This document shows positions 25,285 through 32,595 of a stretch of 64,000 bases of DNA, in pieces (the first letter of the stretch is position 1; each line of letters begins with the position of its first letter). The notes below the pieces were generated by a model. The model was not told where the DNA came from. It did not search any database and saw only the letters and a program-made list of their open reading frames with translations. A program made the position numbers and the translations under genes. Source of the DNA: Bacillus pseudomycoides (GTDB lineage Bacteria > Bacillota > Bacilli > Bacillales > Bacillaceae_G); NCBI RefSeq assembly GCF_002551005.1, contig NZ_NVOY01000040.1:1-64000 (forward strand), read 5' to 3'.

Positions 25285-27121
25285 AAGCACGCATGAGACA
25301 GAAATTATAGAAACAGGAGAGAAGCTTCCGTTTGTATTGAAAGTTATAGTAGGGGCAGAAGAGAAGGGAGAACATATTGTATTAAATAAACTTTGCGCTT
25401 CACCCGTTACGATTTCGTCGTGTGTGTACAAAGTACAAGAATTAAAACCGCTTCGGCTACATATACAATCACGATATCCAATAAAGATTACGTTTATTTG
25501 GAATAAAGTATATGAAGGACAAAAGCAACATGTGGAATGGAAATATGAACTGCATGAAAAACAACGTACTATTTTACTATATGAGCATGGAAAAACGGAT
25601 TATTTATATCCATGGCGCTGTGGTGTATATCATTTTGAAGTGCAGATTGGAGAAGAGTTGTTTTACGGCGCATTTCAAATCGTTCCGAAAAATTTTTTTG
25701 ATGATCAATTAGAGTTAATTCAGCAATATGTAAAGTCTGTGCTAAGTGGAATCATTTTAGATCGAGGATATTATAAAAAGACATTTGTTACATTTGCAGA
25801 TATTGAAGATTATTCATATATGCGTATGCTCCGGATGTTGCCACAAAAAATGAAAAAAATAAAGCAGTTATATTATGAAGTGCAGCAAAAAATAAATTTT
25901 GAAGATGAGTATATATGGGAAATGCGGGAGAGAAAGCAGGGAAGAAAAAGCACTATAATACGCGAGAAAAAACCGTATGAAAAGTGGTATAATCGCCGTT
26001 TTGCAGAGAAAAAGCATGATAAAGTGAATGGCTATGTAAAATATAAAACGAAGTTGTTTTATAATCAGCTATTAGAAATTGATTTATTTTTGCGCGAAAC
26101 GATTCAGAAATTAGAGAGGGCACAGCAAACGCGAAGAGACGAGAAAAAAGCAGTTCATACGATTTTACAAACGATTGAGCGAAATGGTTCTGTGACGGAG
26201 CGAGACAAACAAAAATATCGTAACATTAATTTGTTAAAAGACACAGACTTACGCAAAATGGCTATGAAAATTCAAGAATATAAGGTACTTTATACAATTT
26301 TGCAAAGTACACTAACGTATTTTTCAAGTCTTTTATATACGCCGTTTTGGAGAGAGGTTCGGGAAGAAATTACACTTACAACACATTCGTTGCCTCCTGT
26401 ATACCATCAATTATTACATCAGCTTGAATTCTCACCACATCGTAATGAATTAGAACCATCATTTTTATTTGTTTATAAGCCGACATTTTTAATTTATGAG
26501 TATTATGCCTACTTTACTGTTGTGGCAATTCTACAAGAACTTGGTTTTAACGATTACATGTCAATTGCAGAGCAAATTCAATCGTATTTTTATTTAGATG
26601 GTTTACAAGATGGTACAACAATTGTGTTGGAGGACGAAGATTTGCAGTTGCATGTAGTATTTAATGATTTAATTGAAACGCATCCGCTTATTGCGCTCAG
26701 TAAACAGAGTCATTTTTATAATGGAGAGGATACAAAAAAACCAGATATTCGTATTGATTGTTATAAACGAGGGGAAACTGCCTATGAATATCAATCATCT
26801 ATTATAGTTGAAGTAAAATATAGTCCAATGTATAACATTTTTCAACCAGTTGGAAATACGAAAGCAACGGAGCAGATGTATAAATATTGGTCAATTAAAT
26901 ATGTAGAAGAGCAAAATGGAAAACGCTTATTTCACCGCCGTGCAATTTATGAAGTTATATGTGTATATCCAGGTAGTAATATGCATGCGAAAAAAATTGA
27001 AACAGGTTGCGGTGTATTTTTACAATTGTATCCGTATAAAACAAAAAAGGGCGAAGAGAGGGTAGCGGGAAAAAAAGAACTAATAAATATTTTGCAGCAC
27101 TGGTTAGCAGGGATAAAGTGA
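25274..27121 (+). CDS. DUF2357 / PD-(D/E)XK nuclease, McrC-like partner
   Basis: The protein has 615 residues. The N-terminal half is beta-rich followed by long helical and basic segments (about residues 195-300). The C-terminal part carries a PD-(D/E)XK nuclease core: KPDIRIDCY with Asp491, then IIVEVKYSPMY with Glu513 and Lys515, followed by a conserved KATEQMYKYW helix. The pattern matches McrC-like proteins with an N-terminal DUF2357 region. Its ATG lies within the end of the ATPase gene (11-nt overlap). The stop codon TGA is part of the left end of a bcr1 repeat. Confidence 0.8.
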   Translation: MLNESTHETEIIETGEKLPFVLKVIVGAEEKGEHIVLNKLCASPVTISSCVYKVQELKPLRLHIQSRYPIKITFIWNKVYEGQKQHVEWKYELHEKQRTILLYEHGKTDYLYPWRCGVYHFEVQIGEELFYGAFQIVPKNFFDDQLELIQQYVKSVLSGIILDRGYYKKTFVTFADIEDYSYMRMLRMLPQKMKKIKQLYYEVQQKINFEDEYIWEMRERKQGRKSTIIREKKPYEKWYNRRFAEKKHDKVNGYVKYKTKLFYNQLLEIDLFLRETIQKLERAQQTRRDEKKAVHTILQTIERNGSVTERDKQKYRNINLLKDTDLRKMAMKIQEYKVLYTILQSTLTYFSSLLYTPFWREVREEITLTTHSLPPVYHQLLHQLEFSPHRNELEPSFLFVYKPTFLIYEYYAYFTVVAILQELGFNDYMSIAEQIQSYFYLDGLQDGTTIVLEDEDLQLHVVFNDLIETHPLIALSKQSHFYNGEDTKKPDIRIDCYKRGETAYEYQSSIIVEVKYSPMYNIFQPVGNTKATEQMYKYWSIKYVEEQNGKRLFHRRAIYEVICVYPGSNMHAKKIETGCGVFLQLYPYKTKKGEERVAGKKELINILQHWLAGIK

Positions 27122-27266
27122 AACTTCCATCAGTGGGGGGGGTATCCCTCACTGATGGTTAGTTGAACCAATCGGGCTTTTACGGGCAGTTATCCCCCAC
27201 CTATCTTCTTTGATTCCTTCTGAATATTGAGGTGGGGGTCTTACTGCCCGTTAACGCGGGATAAAG
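27111..27266 (+). repeat. bcr1-type repeat, intact copy
   Basis: The 156-bp element starts at ggataaagtgaaactt, overlapping the nuclease stop codon, and ends gcgggataaag, so ATAAA lies at both ends. It can fold into a hairpin ccatcagtg with cactgatgg and a second stem cgggcagt..cccccacct with aggtggggg..actgcccg. Compared with the copy at 7506, several stem positions differ on both sides in a compensating way. Confidence 0.78.
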
Positions 27267-27320
27267 AAATAACGCTGCACCTTAACCCACATTAATAGGT
27301 AAAAATACCTTTCAAGAAGT

Positions 27321-27392
27321 GGGGATAAATGCGCGCTTTCCATCAGTGAGGAATCAAGAAAATCCGCACTGATGGAGGTTTCGTATTTTTTT
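27321..27392 (+). terminator. Hairpin related to the bcr1 left stem, probable terminator
   Basis: Sequence ggggataaat is followed by a 10-bp stem tccatcagtg (27339-27348) with cactgatgga (27367-27376), an 18-nt loop and, 8 nt later, a T-run. It resembles the first stem of bcr1 and may be a second, truncated copy; it probably terminates the McrBC-like operon. The remaining 27393-27636 is AT-rich and shows only the promoter region of the next gene. Confidence 0.6.
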
Positions 27393-27636
27393 CTTGTGTT
27401 TTTTCAGGTTTTGAGATAAAGAGAATATTTTTAAAATGCAATAATTTTTTTGTAAATATTGCCATGGTTTTTTGAGGATTTTTTTATAAATATAAAAGTA
27501 ATACAGGAATCATGATTTATGTATAGAAATTATAAATTGGAAAAATAGTTTTTCTTGCATAGCAAGTTTCCTTTTTATATGATAGATGGTGAAAGCGCTA
27601 ACAAAAAGTAATGGGTGATAGGAAAGGCGGGGAAGT

Positions 27637-28233
27637 ATGTTCCAACGTGTTCAAACAAAGGAAGAACATTTTTGGTTCGAGCAATTATGGGGAGATTTTT
27701 GTGAAGAACGAAATATAATGTTTGTAGAACGAAATTTAACACCTTCAAGATTTTTATTGATAGAAGATAATCATTATATCGGAACTGTTGAATGCATACA
27801 ATATACAACACCTGAACAATCAAATTCCGAGTTTTTTTATCCGTTTTCTGAAAATGAATATATAAAAGGATTAAAAAACGTATACGAAATTGGAAAATTA
27901 AGTATTGCGAAAACATCTCGCGGTCGTGGACAATTTAAGCAACTTGCGACGATTTTATTTATACATGCATTAGAAGTAAAAGCAGAGTGGTATATTGCAG
28001 TTGTAACAAAGCGTATGTATATGTACTTACGTTCATTAGGATTCCCGATAGAGCCTATTGATGATGCATTTGCTGTTAATGATGAACTACAAGGTGTACC
28101 AGTTTGTATTCATGTTATGAAAGGATTGACGCATATGTATTCTTTGAAAGAATTTCGTGATGTGATTCAGGGAAATGCACATGCACAATCTTTAATCAAA
28201 GAAAACAGTAAAAATATTATGTTAACAAGATGA
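27637..28233 (+). CDS. GNAT-fold / N-acyl amino acid synthase (FeeM-like) protein
   Basis: The 198-residue protein shows FLLIEDNHYIGTVECIQYT, VYEIGKLSIAKTSRGRGQFKQLATILFIHALEV (acyl-CoA or acyl-ACP loop SRGRGQ) and WYIAVVTKRMYMYLRSLGFPIEPI. These match GNAT-fold acyltransferases of the FeeM/autoinducer-synthase-like group. Substrate unknown. An AAGGCGGGG site precedes ATG 27637. Monocistronic. Confidence 0.72.
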   Translation: MFQRVQTKEEHFWFEQLWGDFCEERNIMFVERNLTPSRFLLIEDNHYIGTVECIQYTTPEQSNSEFFYPFSENEYIKGLKNVYEIGKLSIAKTSRGRGQFKQLATILFIHALEVKAEWYIAVVTKRMYMYLRSLGFPIEPIDDAFAVNDELQGVPVCIHVMKGLTHMYSLKEFRDVIQGNAHAQSLIKENSKNIMLTR

Positions 28234-28260
28234 ATATTGTCACAAAATTGCATCATTCCA

Positions 28261-28276
28261 TGTGATTATCATCACA
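28261..28276 (+). promoter_or_regulatory. FNR/CRP-family operator upstream of hcp
   Basis: TGTGATTATCATCACA is a perfect TGTGA-N6-TCACA inverted repeat, the consensus for Bacillus Fnr. Its centre (28268.5) is about 40 nt before a likely start after the -10-like TATTAC at 28295-28300. That is the class II activating position. It fits anaerobic or nitrosative induction of the hybrid-cluster protein gene. Confidence 0.75.
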
Positions 28277-28336
28277 TCTTTCAATAGCGATTTGTATTAC
28301 GCTTACACTATAAAGATTGCTAGAGAGGGGATGGGA

Positions 28337-29626
28337 ATGATGTTTTGTCATCAATGTGAACAAACGCCTACCGGAGGATGTAAAATTATCGGAGTTTGTG
28401 GAAAAGATGAAACCATTGCAAGCTTACAAGATATTATCGTCTTTGCTTTAAAAGGAATTGCTGCATATCGTACTCATGCAGCGCAGCTTGGATACACAGA
28501 CCCATTTGTAGATGCAGTTACGCATGAAGCGTTATATATGACGTTAACAAATTCAAACTTTAATGAACAAGAACATTTAGATATGGCAATGAAAGTTGGG
28601 AAAGCCGCGATTCGCGTGATGGAATTACTCGATAAGGCACATACTGATCATTTCGGAGTGCCAGAACCAGTACAAATTACACAAAATCGTGCTTATGGAA
28701 AAGCAATTGCTGTTACAGGACATAATTTATTTGCTCTAGAAGAGTTATTAAAGCAAACAGAAGGAACAGGTATCAATATTTATACACATTCTGAAATGCT
28801 GCCAGCACATGGTTATCCCCAGCTGAAAAAATATGTGCATTTAAAGGGGAATATCGGAAAGGCTTGGTATGATCAGCGCCGTTTATTCGAAAAATTTTCA
28901 GGAGCTATATTAGCAACAACAAATTGTGTGATGCCAATTAAAGGAACATATGCAAATCGCTTCTTTTCTTATGATATTGCAGGATTAGAGGGAGTACGCA
29001 AAATTGAAAATAATGATTTTACATCGCTTATTGAAACGGCGTTGGAACTTCCAGATGTCCAAATGGAATCAGAAGAACAGTTAACAACGGGATTTCACCA
29101 TGAAACCGTATTATCGCTTGCACCAGAAATTATTGATGCGGTGAAAGGTGGTAAAATCCAACGTTTCTTCGTCATTGCTGGTTGTGATGCACCTGGAAAA
29201 GGCGGAGAATATTATCGGGAATTAGCTACATCCTTACCACCAGAAACAGTTATTCTAACAACGTCTTGCGGGAAATTCCGATTTAATGACGCAGATTATG
29301 GCGTTGTACCAGGAACGAATATACCGCGTTATATTGATCTTGGTCAATGTAATAATTCGATTTCAACAGTGAAAATTGCAGCTGCCTTAGCGGAAGCATT
29401 TCAATGTGAAGTGAATGAGCTACCAGTCAGCATTGTATTGTCTTGGTTTGAGCAAAAGGCTGTAGCTATTTTACTCGGATTATTTAGTCTTGGTATTCAA
29501 GATATTCGTATCGGTCCGAAAGCACCAGAGTTTATATCACCAGGTGTACTACAGGTGTTACAAGACGCATTTCGTTTACAACTCATTACAACAGCAGAAG
29601 AAGATATGAAAGCGATGTTATCATAA
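28337..29626 (+). CDS. hcp: Hybrid-cluster protein / hydroxylamine reductase
   Basis: The 430-residue protein is the short form of Hcp. The N-terminal cysteines of the first Fe-S cluster are in MFCHQCEQTPTGGCKIIGVC. The hybrid-cluster ligands include GHNLFALEELL, HSEMLPAHGYP, TNCVMPIKGTY, GCDAPGKGGEYY and LTTSCGKFRFND. It protects against nitric oxide and reduces hydroxylamine in oxygen-poor cells. Upstream codons from 28262 are unlikely coding, since the FNR box lies there; GAGAGGGG precedes ATG 28337. Regulation by Fnr is strongly suggested by that box. Confidence 0.93.
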   Translation: MMFCHQCEQTPTGGCKIIGVCGKDETIASLQDIIVFALKGIAAYRTHAAQLGYTDPFVDAVTHEALYMTLTNSNFNEQEHLDMAMKVGKAAIRVMELLDKAHTDHFGVPEPVQITQNRAYGKAIAVTGHNLFALEELLKQTEGTGINIYTHSEMLPAHGYPQLKKYVHLKGNIGKAWYDQRRLFEKFSGAILATTNCVMPIKGTYANRFFSYDIAGLEGVRKIENNDFTSLIETALELPDVQMESEEQLTTGFHHETVLSLAPEIIDAVKGGKIQRFFVIAGCDAPGKGGEYYRELATSLPPETVILTTSCGKFRFNDADYGVVPGTNIPRYIDLGQCNNSISTVKIAAALAEAFQCEVNELPVSIVLSWFEQKAVAILLGLFSLGIQDIRIGPKAPEFISPGVLQVLQDAFRLQLITTAEEDMKAMLS

Positions 29627-29665
29627 TGAAAAAGGTGATGTTCGATGAACATCACCTTTTTCATT
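29625..29665. terminator. Bidirectional terminator after hcp
   Basis: A perfect 19-bp stem (29625-29643 with 29647-29665) with a 3-nt apex, overlapping the hcp stop. It also serves the convergent minus-strand gene. Confidence 0.95.
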
Positions 29666-29672
29666 ACATATA

Positions 29673-30164
29673 TTAAAATCCAAAAATGCTTAAAATCATT
29701 TTACGGCGCTTTGGTTTTTCTTCTTGTTTTGCCGCTGCCACTTCTGGTGTAATATAGATGGATTCTTTTCGTTTAAGTGCTGTTTCTAATTGGTCAATTT
29801 TTGTGTGCATTTCTTCCATTTCATTACGGTGTTGTAACAATTGATAACTTACAACATCATCTGCTTTGTCTTGTAACTTTTCTTCTAGTCGATCTAAACG
29901 TAAGGAAATGTGTTTTAATTCTTTTATAAATTGTTGCATTTCATTTGACGGTGCTGCTTCAGCAGCATGATAGGAAGATGGTTCATGTTTTTGACTTGGT
30001 GCAGAGCGCTGAAAATCAAGCATTTGTTGTAAATCTTTTTCATAAAAAACATAGTGGCCAAATTTATTTTTTTTTAACTCTAATCCGATTTGCTGTGCAA
30101 GACGGATAACAGCTTTTGGACTAATACCTAACGTTTTGGCAATCATCGGCGTTTTATACTCCAC
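29673..30164 (-). CDS. RacA-like MerR-type DNA-binding protein with coiled coil
   Basis: The 163-residue protein has an N-terminal MerR-type winged HTH (MEYKTPMIAKTLGISPKAVIRLAQQIGLELKKNKFGHYVFYEKDL). Residues 85-135 form a predicted coiled coil (FIKELKHISLRLDRLEEKLQDKAD onward), and the tail is basic and hydrophobic (KPKRRKMILSIFGF). This is the layout of RacA, which anchors chromosome origins at the cell pole during sporulation. The B. cereus group has an annotated RacA with a similar N terminus elsewhere as I recall, so this may be a paralog. I leave the symbol blank. AGGAGGGG precedes the start. Confidence 0.75.
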   Translation of the reverse strand: MEYKTPMIAKTLGISPKAVIRLAQQIGLELKKNKFGHYVFYEKDLQQMLDFQRSAPSQKHEPSSYHAAEAAPSNEMQQFIKELKHISLRLDRLEEKLQDKADDVVSYQLLQHRNEMEEMHTKIDQLETALKRKESIYITPEVAAAKQEEKPKRRKMILSIFGF

Positions 30165-30521
30165 AATAACCCCTCCTATGTCTCATTAGTTAGAAGGTTT
30201 CGTGATAACTCGTTCGTTCCCTGCATGGCTGACAAAAGAAGTGAGAAATCGGCAAAGAAAGTGCTTTTTGACAAAAATATTTTTTTAGGAAGAAAACACC
30301 GCGAAAATGAAAAAAAGGTGTCAAATTTCAGTTGTTTCTCTTATTTGACGGAGAGTATAAGTTTCGTTATCATAAACGTAAATATCTTTTTTATGTATGC
30401 ATATAATGTATAAAAGGAAATTACTAGTGTAGAAACTTGTAAGATTGTTAGAGAAGTTGTTTTTAGAATAAAATAATTAGGAGGTGGCTTCCTTACTTAC
30501 AAAGTGGGTAAGGAAACGTAT
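30165..30521 (+). other. Intergenic region and leader of the CNNM/CBS gene
   Basis: There is no convincing gene in this stretch; a 62-codon frame at 30225 has no ribosome site. Near the downstream gene, ttccttac (30489-30496) can pair with gtaaggaa (30508-30515), which contains the ribosome binding site used by TTG 30522. A second strong site, AGGAGGTGG at 30480-30487, has no well-placed start codon behind it. Confidence 0.5.
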
Positions 30522-31877
30522 TTGGACATATTTAGTATAAGTATGGTGATTGTTTTAATTGCCTTAACTGCTTTTTTCGTTGCGTCTGAATTTGCAATTG
30601 TCAAGGTTAGGAGCTCACGCATCGATTATTTAATTGCAGAAGGAAACAAACGTGCAACTGCTGCGAAAACAGTCATTACAAACTTAGACGAGTATTTATC
30701 AGCATGTCAGTTAGGGATTACAGTGACAGCACTCGGCCTTGGATGGTTAGGAGAACCGACAATGAAGCGTATGCTAGATCCGATTTTCACAAAATTGGAA
30801 GTGCCTCCCTCGGTGACATCCATTTTATCTGTTTTTCTAGCTTTTATGTTCATTACCTTTCTTCACGTTGTCGTCGGCGAACTAGCTCCGAAAACATTGG
30901 CGATTCAGAAGGCGGAATGGATTAGCTTATCAGTTGCAAGACCGCTTATCTTCTTCTATCGACTTGCTTATCCTTTTATCTGGGCATTGAATGGTTCAGC
31001 GCGCATTGTTACGAGAATGTTTGGCTTAAAACCAATGCAAAAGCATGAGGCAGCACATTCAGAAGAAGAGTTACGTATGCTTGTATCAGAAAGTTATAAA
31101 AATGGTGAAATCAATCAATCAGAATATAAATATGTCAATAAAATTTTCGAATTTGACGATCGAATTGCGAAAGAAATAATGGTTCCACGTACAGAAATGG
31201 TAATTTTAGAGAAAGAGCAATCTGTTATTGAAGCAATGAAAATGATGTCAAATGAGAAATATACGAGATATCCTGTTATTGACGGTGATAAAGATCATGT
31301 TATTGGTTTTGTAAACTTTAAAGATATTTTCACAGATTTTGTGAAACATGATGGTACAAATAAAGAAACTGTTGCACAGTATGCCCGTCCGATTATTCAA
31401 ATTATTGAATCCATCGCTATTCATGATTTATTTGTAAAAATGCAAAGGGAACGCACACATATGGCAATTTTAGTGGATGAGTACGGCGGAACGTCTGGAC
31501 TTGTAACAGTTGAAGATATATTAGAAGAAATTGTTGGCGACATTCAAGATGAATTTGATACGGATGAAAAGCCAGAAATTCAGCGCATTAGTGAAACAAA
31601 AACAATTTTAGAAGGAAAAGTACTTGTTAGTGAAGTTAATGCATTATTAGGACTTTCAATTGATGATGAAGACGTTGATACAATTGGAGGTTGGATTTTA
31701 ACAGAACATCTTGAAATTGAACAAGGTGATAGCATTGATATAGAAAATTATAAGTTTCGTATTGTTGAATTAGATGGACATTATATTAAACAAATTGAAG
31801 TGACAAAGCAACCTGCAATCCAGCCTGTAGAGGTAGTAGAACAACCGGTTTCATTTCAAGAACAAGTCAGTTCATAA
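30522..31877 (+). CDS. CNNM/CorC-type transporter with CBS pair (hemolysin C family)
   Basis: The 451-residue protein has four N-terminal membrane helices with the DUF21/CNNM domain (VASEFAIVKVRSSRIDYL, ACQLGITVTALGLGWLGEP, VVGELAPKTLAIQKAEW). A CBS pair follows (IMVPRTEMVILEKEQ and MAILVDEYGGTSGLVTVEDILEEIVGDIQDEFD), then a C-terminal CorC/HlyC domain. Relatives (B. subtilis YhdP/YugS, Staphylococcus MpfA) export magnesium and give magnesium tolerance. I prefer TTG 30522, 7 nt after AAGGA; a GTG at 30504 would be 16 nt from the other site. Confidence 0.9.
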   Translation: MDIFSISMVIVLIALTAFFVASEFAIVKVRSSRIDYLIAEGNKRATAAKTVITNLDEYLSACQLGITVTALGLGWLGEPTMKRMLDPIFTKLEVPPSVTSILSVFLAFMFITFLHVVVGELAPKTLAIQKAEWISLSVARPLIFFYRLAYPFIWALNGSARIVTRMFGLKPMQKHEAAHSEEELRMLVSESYKNGEINQSEYKYVNKIFEFDDRIAKEIMVPRTEMVILEKEQSVIEAMKMMSNEKYTRYPVIDGDKDHVIGFVNFKDIFTDFVKHDGTNKETVAQYARPIIQIIESIAIHDLFVKMQRERTHMAILVDEYGGTSGLVTVEDILEEIVGDIQDEFDTDEKPEIQRISETKTILEGKVLVSEVNALLGLSIDDEDVDTIGGWILTEHLEIEQGDSIDIENYKFRIVELDGHYIKQIEVTKQPAIQPVEVVEQPVSFQEQVSS

Positions 31878-31905
31878 CCTTTACCTTTACGGTGAGTTTT
31901 TTTAG

Positions 31906-31979
31906 TTTATACCGCTCTGGCAACAAGTCCCCACCTCAAGATTCGGAGAGGGAATCCATTGATGGAAGGTCCATTTTAT
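31906..31979 (-). repeat. Internally deleted bcr1 remnant, inverted
   Basis: Read on the minus strand, this 74-nt stretch retains both bcr1 ends: ccttccatcaatgg near the left end and ccgaatcttgaggtgggg plus a degenerate right end. The middle half is missing. TTTAT bounds it on both sides (31906-31910 and 31975-31979), as expected of bcr1 flanks. Confidence 0.6.
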
Positions 31980-31994
31980 CGTATAGAATTCACA

Positions 31995-32029
31995 AAAATA
32001 CGCCCGTTTAGAGGTCGGGCGTATTTTGT
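31995..32029. terminator. Bidirectional terminator
   Basis: Stem aaaatacgcccg (31995-32006) with cgggcgtatttt (32016-32027) between the convergent CNNM and yueI genes. Confidence 0.88.
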
Positions 32030-32421
32030 CAGTTCATCTCTTGCTTGTAAATTTCATCTTCTACATAAATATGTTCTTTTTCTATCGCTGTATTATGTGC
32101 GAGAACAAGTCCAATTGGTGTATTTGCATCTTTATTTTGTACAATTGTAAAAGGTACTTGTTTTTCATTTGCTAATTTAATGTATTTGGATAAATGTGGG
32201 TAAGCGATGTTTCCGTTCACATACAATGTTAACCCCTGAGAAGAACTCATCGTTTTTTTAATTTCTGGATATACGTTCGTTTGCATGACTTGTCCAATCG
32301 TTAACGCAATTTCCACACGTTCACGCAATGTGCTTAAAAACATGTTACGCTCTTCAGGTTTGTTTTGTTTTTGTCCGTGAATGCCTTCTTGAAGGTAGTC
32401 TTCCACATTTTTATTTGTCAT
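32029..32421 (-). CDS. yueI: YueI family protein
   Basis: The 130-residue soluble protein matches the Bacillus YueI/DUF1694 family: NVEDYLQEGIHGQKQNKPEERNMFLSTLRERV, then ALTIGQVMQ, YPEIKKTM, LYVNGNIAYPHLSKYIKLANEKQVPFTIV and PIGLVLAHNTAI. Function is unknown, with a Rossmann-like arrangement of strands. The start is ATG 32421 with an AGGAAAGGTGTG site. The open frame 31 codons further up has no site and is hydrophobic by chance. Confidence 0.88.
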   Translation of the reverse strand: MTNKNVEDYLQEGIHGQKQNKPEERNMFLSTLRERVEIALTIGQVMQTNVYPEIKKTMSSSQGLTLYVNGNIAYPHLSKYIKLANEKQVPFTIVQNKDANTPIGLVLAHNTAIEKEHIYVEDEIYKQEMN

Positions 32422-32595
32422 TTTTTTCACACCTTTCCTGTTTCTATTGTATGAAAAAAATAAAAAGGATGCAAAAAAAAAATCATATACTTTATTGAAA
32501 AATTTTATCAACATGAAATAACAAAATGTGACAATAGTGTCTTAACTAAAAATGTTTTTTGTGTTAATATTCAAAATATATAGGGTATTTTTCGT

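Noticed and set aside
30225-30413. 62-codon plus-strand ORF between the RacA-like and CNNM genes
   Set aside because: No ribosome binding site; the composition is that of random AT-rich sequence, ending in FFMYAYNV.
31959-32150. 63-codon plus-strand ORF opposite yueI
   Set aside because: It overlaps the bcr1 remnant, the terminator and the yueI coding strand; no ribosome site.
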